Positions 10,979-23,941 of a stretch of DNA of 64,000 nt are shown in pieces. The notes beneath the pieces were generated by a model. That model worked only from the letters and a program-made list of their open reading frames with translations, was not told the origin of the DNA and did not search any database. Positions within the stretch are counted from its first letter, which is position 1, and each line of letters opens with the position of its first letter. The stretch comes from Adiantum capillus-veneris (taxonomy: Eukaryota > Streptophyta > Polypodiopsida > Polypodiales > Pteridaceae), in NCBI GenBank assembly GCA_014529385.2, contig CM043971.1, forward strand, positions 58,353,709-58,417,708, written 5' to 3'. Made by a program: the position numbers and the translations under genes.

Positions 10979-12991
10979 TGTAAATTCGGGGGTTGCCAAT
11001 CCTCACTCTATCTTATTGTAGAGATAGTGAGAACAACATTTATAAATGTCATACCGTAGGATGGAGTCAACACGATTAGTGCATGCAGGTTGTCAATCTC
11101 TTAAAAACAACCCTCAATTCCTATCTACTCAATGCTACAAGAGATTGTCAATTTTTTAAAAACACACTCAACTCTATCTACTCAATGCAACCCTCTACTG
11201 TATGTCAGACAACAAAAACTAGTCTTAACATGTGCAAGCAAACCTTGATGATTCACCAAGAAAATGAAGTCCAGTCATCACCAAACTTGTAGGTCAGGTA
11301 TATAGATCCTAAAAACATGTGATTAGGGTCTCAAATCCATGTTTCAATCACTTTCCAAAAAAAGGCTTATTATCTATAGGGTTATTTTGACCTGCATGTT
11401 TTGGCTACAAATGCACTCAATAGCTTAGCAATGTTGTCTTAATACCTCTCCTATGCTTAAAATACAATTTAGATGCTTAATCTTGAGTTATGAATAGATT
11501 AAGAAGAGGTTTAGCTACAACAAACTCATGGAATCATCACAAAAAACTTACAATGTTTCATAGAGCCTTCACATGTGAACATGTTGAAGTAGAGTGTTCA
11601 CCTACGAACACGTTGAAGCAAACAACATGCTTATTATCAAAAAACTTCATAATAATTTTTTACAAAAATTGTCTTTTATATCTTAGCTAGGGTTGTAAAA
11701 ATATCAAACAGACTCAAATCTAGGTAGAAAGGGGTTGGAGATTACATATGGGTAATTACAAGTTGGAAGTTCGTAGCCCCAACTACCAACTTTACAATCT
11801 AGTAAAAATAAACAAAATCAAAACTTTGGGCATGACGGGTTTTTATATAAAAAATTAATAGAGTTACAAATAATGAGCTCAAAATAAGGTTTCTTCGTTT
11901 GTTTGCTGCTAACATCCACTTTTCCTTGTGTTCTAACACGTTTTCCCAATTTTAGAGTTTATGGTCCTTTTGCTCAAAATATGGTCTTTGACCCAATTTT
12001 ATTGACTTTTGCATCTCAATTGGATGGTGTCTTGACCTACTTACCCTTATCCTATTAAATTGAAATGAGCTACTGCACTAAAAATGAACAAGACTAGAAT
12101 TTACAACCAATGGTGGTGGAATGGAACAACACTCTTAAAAAATGAGCAACTTGGCAATTCAAAATGCTTTAAATTAACTTTTAGCTATCACAAGCACTCT
12201 TTGCTATCAAATGAGAGATCTAGCTAGTCCTCGACTCCTAGACTCTATCAAGTGACAAAACTCCATTGAACCACTATTGTGCTAGTGATAATGGAATGGT
12301 TTTTCTAAAATGTAGATGAACACAAGTACCATTACAAAGTCACTCGACCATCATAAAATTGATTTTTTTGTAATAGCCCCAACATTAGTGGTTTTCCATG
12401 ACGAACATCTATAACATACCTATCATGAATCAACAATCAACAATTAGTCAAACATATGGCCAATTTTGAGACCAACTATTCACCTTACGTTTTCTTAGTC
12501 ATATGAGCTTGGAATGCTTCAAAGCTCAAGAAGATGATGGGCTAAAGCTATCAAAACAAACTTGGACCATTAGAACCTAATTCTATAGGTAACACAAATC
12601 ACAATCCTCTAGTATAGGTATATAGGTCATCAAATGATGCATAGAAACAATCTAAGAATTTCTCCAAAGGCTTAGGATAAGTCTCATAACAAAAGACTAT
12701 CATTTAGACTTGAGTACATCCTTAATATAGCAGAATAAGTCTTTTCCATCATTGACTTCATTCTTCATTACCTAATAGCAATTATACCCAAGAGATAAAT
12801 CAAGAGAAGAGAAACATTATGAACTTGATGGAGCTTGATTTGGATTACTAGATTACAAGATATATTGATTACATAATAGATCTACTCACCTCATTGCTTC
12901 AATGTACAAAAGATGTTTCCGTGTCCTACTATTAATCGGCTTTCATACCTAGGGATTTTCAAAAAATGACCTCTAGGATCAATTTCCATGG
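10979..12991. other. No gene; possible gypsy LTR at left end
   Basis: If the primer site at 10954-10977 is real, a 5' LTR of a minus-strand element starts at 10979 (TGTAAATTCGGGGG). Its outer end is not visible. Only short frames occur. The rest is AT-rich with no recognised domain. Confidence 0.35.
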
Positions 12992-13198
12992 GCAAATATC
13001 ATTACATCAGAAGCTAAGGAATCAAAAAATCAACTTGATGATTATCTTAGTAAGGGTTTTATTCGAATCAATTCTTTTCCATGGTCATCGCCATTGCTCT
13101 TGGTGAAGAAGAAGGATTTTTCTATGCATATGTCTATAGACTATCATGGTTTGAATAAAGCTACCATAAAAAACAATGTAGCTCTTCTATTATTGGTG
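12992..13198 (+). pseudogene. Ty3/gypsy reverse transcriptase fragment
   Basis: One open frame of about 68 codons encodes the N-terminal RT blocks: QLDDYLSKGFIRINSFPWSS, then PLLLVKKKD and MSIDYHGLNKATIKNN. Family members have [34 protein letters not shown]. The frame stops shortly after, and no YLDD motif, RNase H or integrase follows. It is an isolated scrap. Confidence 0.8.
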
Positions 13199-13252
13199 TA
13201 TATGTGCATAGGCACATCGAGTATTAGGCCTTAAGCTTAGCCGATAGAAATA

Positions 13253-13358
13253 TCATGAGTGGCATGGACAATGTTGTGACTTTTGTAATGATTTAAGCAC
13301 TCAGGTCATGAGTGGCATGGACAACACTCTGCCTTTTTGTAAAGCATTTGGGTCATGC
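13253..13358. repeat. Two-copy tandem repeat, 53-bp period
   Basis: TCATGAGTGGCATGGACAA starts at 13253 and again at 13306; similarity continues for the whole unit with substitutions and a partial third start near 13355. No gene is seen from here to the element at 13737. Confidence 0.6.
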
Positions 13359-13731
13359 TTTAGGGTCATATGTTAATACATCATAGAGGTTTAGGGTGTT
13401 ATATGCTAGAATAGTAAGTTTTCAAACCTTGATGCATTAGGGGGAAAAGTTAGTTAACCCTCTAAAAATGTTTTCATTACAACAATGCAGTATGTGCTCT
13501 CTTGGTTGTTTAAGCACTTGCTCTTACTTCTAAGATTGGCTTGTCATAGGGATTTCTCTTGGTTATTTTGAACCTTTGTTCTTACTTCCAAGTGGACAAG
13601 AGATGTAATAGAAAACCTCTTGCTTGTATATGAGATGATACTCTTACCTCTTTCTTGTATGAGATAATACTCTTACCTCCAAGTAGACTCTATCTATAAT
13701 TAAATCATATAGTAGGGTTTGCTTAGCTATT

Positions 13732-13736
13732 ATTAT
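13732..13736. repeat. Target-site duplication ATTAT (left)
   Basis: It directly precedes the LTR at 13737 and recurs at 24632-24636, right after the 3' LTR. Confidence 0.7.
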
Positions 13737-14206
13737 AGATGGCTGAGACAGTCTCACTGGGTGGGAACCAGCTCCTGTGAGACGAACAGTGGATCAGTCA
13801 CTAATTACCACGACAGTTATCACAGTAATTCCCAAGGCATATAAATAGGACCCATTACATTGTAATCGGGTTGGCATTTGTCGGCTATACTTTTGCTTAG
13901 CTTTTGATTCATAATCCTTAGTTCCCGAGCTGTTCTTGAGCTCCAACATCTTTATCTGTAATCCTAAATACAGCAGTCCAGTGTACTCCAATCATACATA
14001 CTTTGTACTCATTCTCTCTGAGTCTGAATTTAAATATGAATCTGAACATCATTCTCAGTACTTCAGTCTGTTCCTCATTCTAGTAGATGTATTCCAGTCC
14101 AGTTTCTATTTCCTTTTCCAGTCTACTGCTTGAACTAACACATCACCCGTAGTTGTAAACTTCTAACACTGGAATCAGCTATCTAAAGAGATCAGCTCCA
14201 ATTCCA
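13737..14206 (+). repeat. 5' LTR of the 10.9-kb gypsy element
   Basis: It matches 24168-24631 almost throughout. Both copies begin AGATGG and end TTCCA; the start is not the usual TG, although TG occurs three bases in. It lacks a short CATTTGGGATGG insertion present in the 3' copy. Confidence 0.88.
13840..13847 (+). promoter_or_regulatory. TATA box in 5' LTR
   Basis: TATAAATA lies 103 bases into the LTR and is conserved in the 3' LTR at 24271. It is a likely RNA polymerase II start region for the element's genomic transcript. Confidence 0.6.
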
Positions 14207-14287
14207 TTTTGGTGATCACGATGGCTAGAGTTGTTGCTCGTTGACTAGAAAACTCATCTCCCAGTTTGAAGTTTTTCAGTTGCAGTA

Positions 14288-15701
14288 ATGGCACCCAAAA
14301 CCAGTCGTGGCCGAAAACCATCCTACCATGTTGACCCTATTCTTGAGGAGTCAGAAAGAGACTCTGACCCCAAGCATGAGCTGGTGACTCACACTGAGAC
14401 TCAGGAGGAGCACAGTCAGGCTGATGAGGCACAAGACTCACAGCATTCTAGTCAGTCCAGACGCAGAAGGGCAGAAAGGGAAGCACGCAAGGCTAAAAGT
14501 TCTCGATCCAGGCAGTAGGACGAGGGTGCCAAAGGAAGTAAAGGAAGTTGCCATACTTCCAGTAGACAAGCCAGGGAGGACACAAAAACTGAGACGGAGG
14601 CAAATATTCATTGGGATGTAGATACAGACAATTGTAAGAAAACCCCAAAGAGGTGTCCAGACTCCAAGATGAGACGAGGAAGGCCAACAGTGATCGGCAT
14701 GATTACACATCCTCGTTGAAAATATATTTTCCCATGTTCAAAGCGGGCAAGAAGGATGATCCAGATGTTCACATCCAAGCTTTTGAGCAGTATGCAGAGC
14801 TGAAAAATATTGATGAGGATGACTCGGGTGAATACTTTCCGCAAACGCTGAAGGAGGCAATGAGGAAGTGGTACTACCATTACCCGGCTTGCCAGCTCAG
14901 CTCCTATAATAAACTACTTAAAGCCTTCAGACTGGAATATTCCGACAACAGAGGTGATGAGGATATTCTTTGTGAACTGGATAAGATTAAGCAAAGGAAA
15001 TTGTCAGTCCAAAGCTATGTTTAGAAAATCAAGGAGCTGACAAAGCAGCTGCAGGAACCACCATCGGAAAAGCGACTGCGAGCATGGTTCTTGAATGACT
15101 TTCACAGCAAGAAGCTTAGGGAGCAAGAGGTGCCAGCACCGATGAAGAAATTCAATGATTTGGTGCAGCAAGCCCTGAAGCTGGAACAACAAGCTAAGAA
15201 GGAAAATGGTCATAAGAAGAGAAGGTCCAGTAGTAGCAATCCTTCTACTGATGACTCTGATTCAAGCGGAGTTTCCAGTAGTTCTGAGAGTAGCTCCGAT
15301 GAGAAGACCAAGGATAAGCCTAAAAAGGGGTCTTGGGCTAGAAAGATTGAAGAGATGGCTTGGCAAATTGTTGAGATTAGCCAGACCCAAAAACCGGTGA
15401 AAGAATGGAGACTTGGTGTTCAAAATGTAAATCTAAGGACCATGTTTCCAATGAGTGCCCACAATGTACTTATTGTAAAGCCTATGGCCATTTATGGAAT
15501 AACTGTGGCATTAGGATTCATCATTTCAAAAAGGGCAAAGACTTGTTAGTGGTGGCATTTACCAATGCCAAACCAGTAAGAGTGGAAACTACCAACGCTT
15601 CTCAGGAGGAGAAACCAGGTACCAGTGGTACTGGTCCAGGGCGCGTCAGATACCAAGAAGGTACTGGCCGGGCCGGGGGCGTGGTAATTTCCAGAGCCTA
15701 A
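14288..15701 (+). pseudogene. Gypsy gag (capsid plus two zinc knuckles)
   Basis: It begins MAPKTSRGRKPSYHVDPILE at the first ATG after the LTR, followed by an acidic then Arg-rich N-terminus. After a frame change the capsid part covers about 14653-15400 (IYFPMFKAGKKDDPDVHIQA, KWYYHYPA, FRLEYSDN), with a Ser-rich hinge. Near 15403 the frame shifts and two CX2CX4HX4C knuckles follow, CSKCKSKDHVSNEC and CTYCKAYGHLWNNC, which bind the genomic RNA in the family. In-frame TAG stops lie at 14516 and 15022. Length and order are normal for a plant gypsy gag. Confidence 0.8.
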
Positions 15702-15739
15702 GTCTGAATTTCTATACTTATGGAAAGTATGTTAATTTC

Positions 15740-16677
15740 GTGGCTCAATGTCTAGAAACACATGGGACTGCGGCTACTGAGGCGAAGGTACCAGAGCCAG
15801 TTCCAGTACAAGCAGTTACACGAAGCAAAGGAGTAGTGATTGAGGAAATCCCAGAGATTCCAGAAAAACCAGTCACTACTGAAAGCAACAAACGGGCGCA
15901 ACAGAGAGGTATGGAAAGGCCAAGGGTAAAGAAAAGGTGGTTGATAAATGGCAAGAACAGAGAGAACTAGCGGCGAAAATCACAGAGGATTTAGCCAAGA
16001 AGCTGCCAGAGCAGCCAGAAAGTTATGAAGCACAGGTCATCAAAAGATACCAGCCCAATCTTTTGAGACAGATCAATCAAAGCCCAGCATGCCTGAGACC
16101 ATGTTGGCTGCAGTACAAGGGTTGATTGAAGAGTTGGGATCTGATAGAAAAGCTGAAAGCACTAAAATGAAGGAATGGCATTGTGAAGATATTACCAGTT
16201 CTTCAAGCTCCGACAACAACTCTGACCATGAGAAAGAGGAAATTCATGTCAAAATCTGTGACAGAATCCAAAAACTCACTGTGGAGTTGGAAGACATTAG
16301 AAGAACTTTGCCTGAAGCAGTGAAATTCATCAGACAGCGAAGGAAGCCTGAGGCGGAGGCCAGGACAGTTGACTTGGCGGCTGTTAGAGATAACATCATG
16401 GGAGTACATCTTCAGCAGAGGCATCACAAATCTGAAGCCAGCACCTTTCAAAGTGCGTATGGCAGATCATCGAGTAGTGCAAGCTACTGGTATGATCGAA
16501 AATATGCCGATACGAGTGGGCAAGAAAAAGTTTAAGGCTAGTTTTTTAGTTCTCGATGTGCAAGGAGCATATGAAATGCTACTAGGGCGTCCATGGTTGC
16601 AAATGGAACAGGCTGTTCACAACTATGCTAATCAAACTTTGACTCTACAAGGGGCCAGTGGCAGAATCCAGATTTAG
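15740..16677 (+). pseudogene. Gag-pol linker and aspartic protease
   Basis: A Lys/Glu-rich linker covers 15740-16370 with two frame changes (near 16085 and 16390). The protease region (about 16400-16660) shows FKVRMADHRVVQATGMIENM and KASFLVLDVQGAYEMLLGRP WL, the latter being the characteristic ILGRPWL end block. The catalytic DSG block expected upstream is lost in the frameshifted part. The frame ends in TAG at 16675. Confidence 0.65.
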
Positions 16678-17950
16678 ACTAACAACACTAGAAGTTGGAG
16701 AAAGGAGCTGAGACCTAAAGAACTATGCCAGAAGTATAAGATCAAGAAGATTGAAAGGATGTTAGCAGCTCTAAATATTTTTTTCTTAGCAGAAATGGAT
16801 CTTAATGCAGTTCTACTGAACAAGGAGCAGGCTGACAAACAGAAGAAATAGTTTCCAGACCAGTTTACTGAACTCGATTCAGGAGAATGTTTAGTTCAGT
16901 TGATTGGAAGACCGGAAAAATCAATGGAATACAGCACGCCAGATAAGCCAGCACATTCTGGGGAGGACACGGTAAATTAGAACAATGATTTGGAACTCAA
17001 AGGGCCGTCTTGGGATTACGCCGAAGAGTCAACCAAGAGAAAAGGTGGCGGGCCTCACTGGTTACTCCTAGATGACCAAGAGATTGAGGAATGGAATCTA
17101 GGATCTGAAGACAACCCTAGAATGATAAAAAACAAACATCTCAAGCCTACAATGCAGGAGAAAGCACGCAGAATGTTCCAGCATTACAAAGATGTCTTTG
17201 CCTGGGAACACACTGATCTAAAAGGGGTGGATCTAGAGGTCTGCCAGCACAGGATACCACTGAAGCCAGATGCTAGGCCAGTAAGACTGCAGCGGTACCG
17301 AATGAATCCCATTTATGCTAAAAAGGTCAAGGAAGAGATTGGCAACCTTCTCAAAGCTGGGTTCATCACTGAAGTAAGCAGTAGCAATTGGTTGTTTCCT
17401 ATTGTAGTTGTTCCCAAGAAGAATGGGAAGTTGAGAGTATGTGTGGATTATAGGAAACTCAACGCTCAAACCATCAAGGATCCATTTCCATTGCCCTTCA
17501 TAGATATGTTGCTTGATGAGATTGCAGGGTATGAGATGTACAGTTTTATGGATAGATACAGTGGCTACAACCAGTTACAAATTGCTCCTGAGGATCGGGG
17601 GAAGACCACTTTCATTACATAGTGGGGAGCATTTATGTATCTGGTAATGTCATTTGGCCTATGCAATGCACCAGCCACTTCCCAACGATATATGATGGAG
17701 ATATTCAATGAGTTTCTTCATCGGTTTCTCGCCATATTCATGGACGATTTCACTGTATATTCAGCCGAGGAACAACATTTACTATTCCTGGAAATGGTTT
17801 TTAAGCGCTATCAGGAGAAGCGGATTTGTCTAAACCCATTCAAATCTGTTTTCCTAGTCTAGAAATGCCAGCTACTAGGACATGTAGTATCCCGCAATGG
17901 AATAGAAATGGCCAACGACAAGATCGAGTGCATTTAGCAGGCCAAGGCGC
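16678..17950 (+). pseudogene. Gypsy reverse transcriptase
   Basis: All fingers and palm blocks are present: HRIPLKPDARPVRLQRYRMN, GFITEVSSSNWLFPIVVVPK, KLRVCVDYRKLNAQTIKDPF, then MSFGLCNAPATSQRYMMEIF and the catalytic IFMDDFTVYS near 17740. Stops are TAG at 16849, 16978, 17620, 17860 and 17935. The motif LLGHVVSRNGIEM near 17880 closes the domain. Catalytic Asp residues are present, so inactivation comes from stops, not from active-site change. Confidence 0.9.
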
Positions 17951-18720
17951 CCAGGAATGCATCTGAGTTAAGTTCTTTGTTGGGATATATTAACTTTTAC
18001 AGAAGATTTGTACATAAATTTGCTTCCCAAGATTTACCACTGTATGAGCTCACAAAGAAAACCAGCAAGTTCAATTGGACTGCTGAGTGTGAGGAAAGTT
18101 TCCAAAACTTAAAAAGTGCCATTATCAGTAAACCAGTCCTTCAGCAACCAAATTGGGATGTTATCTTCCATGTACATGTGTGATGCTTCGGGGCTGGCGA
18201 TGGCGGCGATACTAGCCCAGCCAGATGGAAGGACTGACTATCCTGTCTACTTTGCCAGTTGCAGATTCAGCCAGGCTGAACAAGGTTATACAACCACTGA
18301 ACGAGAAGCTCTAGGGATGGTTTTTAGTGCTACGAAATTCAGCCATTATTTGCTAGGAAAATTGTTTCATTTCTATGTGGATCATCAGGCCCTATTATTC
18401 TTGATTAATAAAGTCATTATTCAAGGCATGCTAATACGGTGGATGATGTTCCTTATGGAATTTGAACTTCAAATTTTCCATAAACCTGGCAAGAACCACT
18501 GTGGTGTTGATTTCCTCTTTTGGAGTACGGAGGGGTACTCTAAGTGTCTTTAAGAGACGAACCAGTGGATGCTGAATTATTTCAGCTGGAAGCGGTAGAA
18601 TCAGTCGATCTTGAATTATATGAAGTATATCAGTTTCTTTCTCAGGGTGGTTTTCCAGATGACTAGAAGCAAAACCATAAAAAGGCTCTGGTTATCAAAA
18701 GCTTAAAGTTTACCATCATT
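17951..18720 (+). pseudogene. Gypsy RT connection and RNase H
   Basis: LLGYINFYRRFVHKFASQDL (about 17975) is the usual RT thumb/connection block. RNase H follows after a frameshift near 18180: CDASGLAMAAILAQ, YTTTEREALGMV and FYVDHQALLFL hold the Asp-Glu-Asp set. A second frameshift near 18530 precedes a linker with a TAG at 18664. Confidence 0.85.
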
Positions 18721-20056
18721 GGGGGCTCACTCTACAGATTAGGTGTCGATGGTATTCTTCGCCGATGTGTGCCTATGGAGGGGAGAATGCAAGTTATCTC
18801 AGAGGCGCATAATGGAGAATCTGGTGGACACTTTTCGACAGATGTTACTTACAAGAAGATTCTGCATGCTGGTTTATGGTGGCAAACATTGATATCCAAT
18901 GTCAGAAGTTTTTGCAAAACTTGTGACATATGTCAAAGAATGGGTAGACCCACAGCTGCAGACATAACTCGCTTAACACCAGTACAACCACTGGGTGTTT
19001 TCATAAAATGGGGTTTCGATTTTATGGGACCTTTCAAGAAGGTTACTCCCAGGAAGAATAGGTATATAGTGATGGCTACCTGCTATGTAACCAAGTGGGT
19101 AGAAGCTAAGGCTCTTCCTGACAACACAGCCAAATCCACTGAAAGATTTTTATTTGAGAATATTGTCTGTCGCTATGGCTGTCCTGTGGAGATTGTGTCA
19201 GACCAAGGGACACACTTCATCAATGACACTATGGAGATCCTTATGGATATGGTTTCAGTCAAGCATCGGAAATCCGCACCTTATTATCCTAGATGCAAGG
19301 ACAGGCCGAAAGCAGTAACAAAACCATTAAGACTATTCTCACCAAGATTATGCAGAAAAAGCCAAACTAGTGGGATTTGAAGCTTCAGACTGCTTTATGG
19401 GCATACAGGACAGCTTATAAGGTCACTACAGGATTAACACCATTCAGAATGGTATATGGCACTGAAGTTGTTGTCCCTATGGAGTTTGTTATTCCAAGTC
19501 TCAGAATGGTTGTAGAATATGGGTTAGATTTTAATTACAATCTTAAGAAGCGACTGGAGGAGCTTGCCCAGCTAGATGAACTGAGACAACGGGCTATGCT
19601 GGAAAAGGAGATTGTTCAGCAAAGAAGAAACACTGGCATGACCAAACGATTAAGGTCCAGGAGTTTCAGAAAGGGGATTTGGTACTCCTATATCAATCCA
19701 AATTGGGTCCTAAGAAGCCGAATCTAAAGATAGCCTGGGCGGGACCATTCGAAGTGGACTGGGTTTTCTCCAATGGTACGGTAAGACTAAAAGACCTATC
19801 TAGATTACTACTGCCAGGGGTGTATAATGGAGCTAACATCAAGCTCTACTATTCAAAAGCCAGAGAGCCTTGCCAGGAACAGGGTACTGAGGATCTAGGC
19901 ACTGAAGACCAAGAAATTCCAGAATCAGCTATCTTGGGACTTTTTCATGTGCAACCAGTTCCAGTTCCAGTTTCAGACCAGTACCAGCACTACCAAGCCA
20001 GGCTTATACCAAGACCAAAAAAGTGGAGAAAAATTTATCAGTTTTTAGGGGACTAA
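18721..20056 (+). pseudogene. Gypsy integrase
   Basis: The zinc-binding part shows EAHNGESGGHFS and CKTCDICQ (HHCC). The core has the first Asp in GFDFMGPF, the second in IVSDQGTHF, and the Glu in a QGQAE block near 19300, reached only by a frameshift at about 19295. A TAG lies at 19368. ALWAYRTAYKVTTGLTPFRM and an LGPKKPNLK...WAGPFEV C-terminal block follow. The domain ends at a TAA (20054-20056). There is no chromodomain. Confidence 0.88.
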
Positions 20057-20448
20057 CAGTCATATGGAATATCAGTGGTAATCATTTCAATGACGGGCGA
20101 AATTCTTGTCCAATGCATGTCTGCCACGTCAGTTACGGTGCACAGAAGTCTAGGAACGGTAAGTGGTGGAGCTTTTATGGCACGAACGTGTATAACAGTA
20201 AGGCGAGTAGGCGCTTTTCCTCGCAAATCTCTTGCACGACGCTTACCTTCTGTTGTCCACTCACCATCGCCGAGCTCTGAAGTTTCTTCACTGTAGCCGC
20301 AAACCTCGTCCTTTGAGGAGACCGTGGATTGTCGTCTGACCTTGCCAACCACACCTGATACGGTTTCGAAGAATCAAGTAAGTCATCTTCTTCTTCACCT
20401 GCTTCATCATCTTCACGGTGCATGGGTAGGAGGGAACTGTCAGAAAAG
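20057..20448 (+). other. Spacer between pol and third ORF
   Basis: No long frame. The region is richer in GC than its surroundings and could hold a splice acceptor for a subgenomic third-ORF RNA, as in elements with env-like ORFs; I cannot pick a site with confidence. Confidence 0.35.
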
Positions 20449-23400
20449 ATGCAGGAGACTATCAATGAAACCCAAGCCCTTATTATTGCTACAAAGGCAA
20501 CTCTTCCACTCATCCCGCATAGCAAAATTCAGCGCTATGTGTTTTCTTAGCAAGCTAAGGCTCTACTCCAACTGTGGGACTTGCATGTGGTTTTGCAAGC
20601 CACGAGGATTGAGTTTGACACACCCATCATAAGGCAAGTCTTGGACTCTTTTAATGCTGAAGATGGCAGTGCTGTGATCTATGGCCAAAAGGTGCTGTCA
20701 CACAAGAAAGTATTGCTTTTGCATTCCGTATGCCAAACGGGCCCAAGCCATCTATGGCAACTGCAAAATAGATCAGTGCATCTCTGAAGGAGGATGATGC
20801 TGCTAAGAGGAAAAGGAAAGCCAGTGCGCAAGGGATTCCAGTTTGCAGGACTGGAAGCTCCCGCTACCTACCGATTTGTGGTTGAAGCTGTGAGCCTGAA
20901 GAATAACCCGACATATGTGTCAGAGAAACTTTTTGCTATGCTTTTAGCAAAATGACTGGATTCCAAAGTCTCTATCAACCTCTGCCAGATATTGTCACAT
21001 AATGTGCTTCAGCATCTGTATTGGGCAACTGCTCTAGACACCCATGATCAAGTGAGAATGGCTTGGATCGATAAGCCGTTTCCACTATCCAGAAATATAG
21101 ATTTGTTATCGGATGAAGAAGAGCCAGAAAGTCAGTCAACCCCCACTGGATAGAAAAGGAAGGCTAAACAAGATGAAGCTGGCAGTTCAAAGAAGCCGAG
21201 GATGACACTGACTAAAAGTACTACCCTCCTGAAGCAGTTGGAAAGTCAAATCAAAACAGTGTCTACTGAAAGGATTCCAGTTAACCAGACTGAACAACAT
21301 ACTGACCAGACCACTGGTGGAATCAACCAGTCAGCATGTCAGATTTCAGTAACCACCAATACTAGACAAGATCAGTCCGAAAGGGCCAGTCCTGAGCAAT
21401 CAACAGACCAGATTGATAAGGGCAAAGGCCCAGCCTCTCCAAATCCACTTGGGCGAGTATCCATCCCATACAATGAAGAAGCCCTACACTTGACAAAGAA
21501 AGACGGGTTACAACAACTGCAGACTCATCCGCTCAAGGGACGTCTCCTATTGGAGAAATCTGATTATGTTGCATTACCTTATCTGACTCCTGTCATAGTC
21601 TATGAGCCAAGTAATTCTGACCTAGTAGCAGTTAATGATGGTTGTTCAGTACTCATTGAGTCATCATGGAATACTATTGTCAATTGCATGGGACAAATGC
21701 TCGATGTTGCAGGGTCAGAAGATGGACTAATTAAGGTAAAGATTGAATTAAGGGAAGCTGAGGAGCAGATTGAAAAGATGGAGCAAGGGAGAGTAGCCCA
21801 GAACCTGCATCACACTATCCTTTAGGCTCACTCAGATAGGACTATTCAGTAGTTACAAAGTAAGCTAGCCAAGGTAGAGTCTGAGATGCAGACCATACGG
21901 AAAGAAAAGATAGAAGTTGAACGAGCTGCTGATCGGTTCGAAACCATGCTGAGAATGAAGCAGGTTGAGTTCAACTCTTTACTGATCCGCCACAATGCTC
22001 TGAAGGCCACATTAACAGAAAGATATATCTACAATAATCTGGCCGAGATCTTGAATCCAGCGGGCAATGCTGTTTTCATCATGGATAACTTGAAGTCTCT
22101 TATGGAGACAATGCAGAGTGATTTGCAGGATAAAGTTACTGAATATAACAGTGCTCTGACAAATCAAGCTATCCTTGATTACATTGAACAACAGAGTACC
22201 ATTGAAGAAGATGAGGATAAGGAGGAACAAGAAGCAGAGAAGGAGGATGAACTACACGAAGGGCATAATGATGATGATGATGATGTCTCTCCTCCATCTC
22301 CACCTCTAGAACCTGGTACTGGTGGTACAGGGCCAACTGGAGGAAATCAGTCATAGGCAGACCAGCATGAAGGGCAGCGGTCGAGTAATCCGCTAGGAGA
22401 GCAACAACCCAGCAACACTGGGAATCCACCGGCACACCAGTCACAACACAGCAGGGATGCTAAAGGGAAAGTCAAAGCTATGACTGAGGGACCAGCAGGT
22501 GATGAGCAACATTCATTACAGCTCATCATGCTGAACAAGAGATTGAGACATCAGTAGGCTCCTATAACCAGGCGGTATTTGAAGGATGATGATCTTATCT
22601 CTGATCTAGAGCGCTTTCAGCAACTGTATGCCGGCACCAGGGAAATGGTTGAGCATTGGAAATCAGCTGCTTTCCATGATCAAGAGGCCTGCCAATTACT
22701 TGCACATCCCAGTACAATACAGCTGTTAGAAAGGGTGCCTGAATGGATACTAATTGTTGAAGAGAGAGTAACCAATCCACATTGGCAACGGCAGTCTACT
22801 GCAGATTGTCACTCTCTGGCCATGGAATTAGAGCTTTTGTTGGGGAACAAGTCGACATATAAATGCATGAAGGATGTCAGGAATCAATTGAAAGAGGTCT
22901 TAGTGCAAATGCAGATTGCTAGGGGAGTTCTGGATCAAAGGGTGTGGACCATTCTTGAAGACCAGACTGCCACCAGCAAGGGACCTCAAACTCGAATATC
23001 AGTGGGAGAACAGGCAACTGCTCTCCGGCGACCGTTTCAACTCGTTAAAGTAACTAGAAAGATGATGCAGCAAGAGAACCAGGCTGTCCTTCACTTCTTG
23101 GAATTTGTGCATGATTCCCCAGTTCTCTTGTATGCTTTACCAGCAAGAGAGGGAGAATTGCCAAGATTTTTTCCAGCACTTTACCCTCAACATCTAGAAC
23201 CAGTCAATCGTCTCACATATTTCAAGATTACTGATGATCTTCAAGATTGGTATGAGCGATCGACTATGGAATGGAAAACTTGGCAAACACTATTCAACGA
23301 CGCTCTCCAACTGCATGATCTCCAGGAGCTGAGAGATGAGGTGAAGAGAATCAAAATGTGTATGGGCCAGTGGAAAATTCATATCAGAGGCCTCACTAAG

Positions 23401-23941
23401 ATCACCAACCAACTGCTACAACTCACTGTTGAGGCCTCTAAACTGCCTAAAAAAGGACATTATGGCTAAACCAAGCCTAGGACCACAGTACAGAGAGATG
23501 GCTAAGATTCTTTTTGAAGCCCGGATCAAAACCAATCATCCTCTTCCAGAAGGATGGATCCATATAGCCTCGCATTGTCACAAACAGGCCAAAACTCGGC
23601 TCACCAAAGGCAGACGCACGCTCTACAATCCCGACACCAAAACTTATTATCCTCTCACGCCTTATGAAATTGAGATGACCTTAGAAAGGCAGGATTAGCT
23701 TGAGTAGGAGGCCATTTACAGGCTCATTCAGAAGGAGAATGCTAGCATTGGGACTTCTCAGACGCCATCCAGGCCAAACGGTAAATGGAAGCGGGTTCAG
23801 TGGAAGGATACTAGGTAGTTCCATCTCAGAATTCAGTCAAGGATTTTCCCGATGGTCTTCGAATCAGACGGTGGATTTTTCCAGCAGTTTTCGCAGCAGA
23901 CGCTGGATTTTTCCACTCCGGGGTTGGTGTCACTTGGCTAA
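20449..23941 (+). pseudogene. Third ORF of the gypsy element: long acidic, coiled-coil-like protein
   Basis: Starting at ATG 20449, one translation path of about 1,160 codons runs to a TAA at 23939. It is broken by frameshifts near 20700, 20840 and 23455, by one TGA (20952), and otherwise only by TAG stops (20548, 20769, 21151, 21823, 21850, 22354, 22555, 23696, 23705, 23816). Early part: LLQLWDLHVVLQATRIEFDT, then KNNPTYVSEKLFAMLLAK. Middle: heptad-like charged segments (KIELREAEEQIEKMEQ, QTIRKEKIEVERAADRF), then a poly-acidic run and a Pro/Gly hinge near 22250-22350. C-terminal third: rich in Trp and Gln (YLKDDDLISDLERFQQLYAG, FFPALYPQHLEPVNRL). No transmembrane segment or signal peptide is visible, so it is not env-like. 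No family recognised. Confidence 0.75.

Noticed and set aside
20449-23941. Env-like gene of a plant retrovirus-like element
   Set aside because: The position fits, but no signal peptide or membrane segment can be seen.
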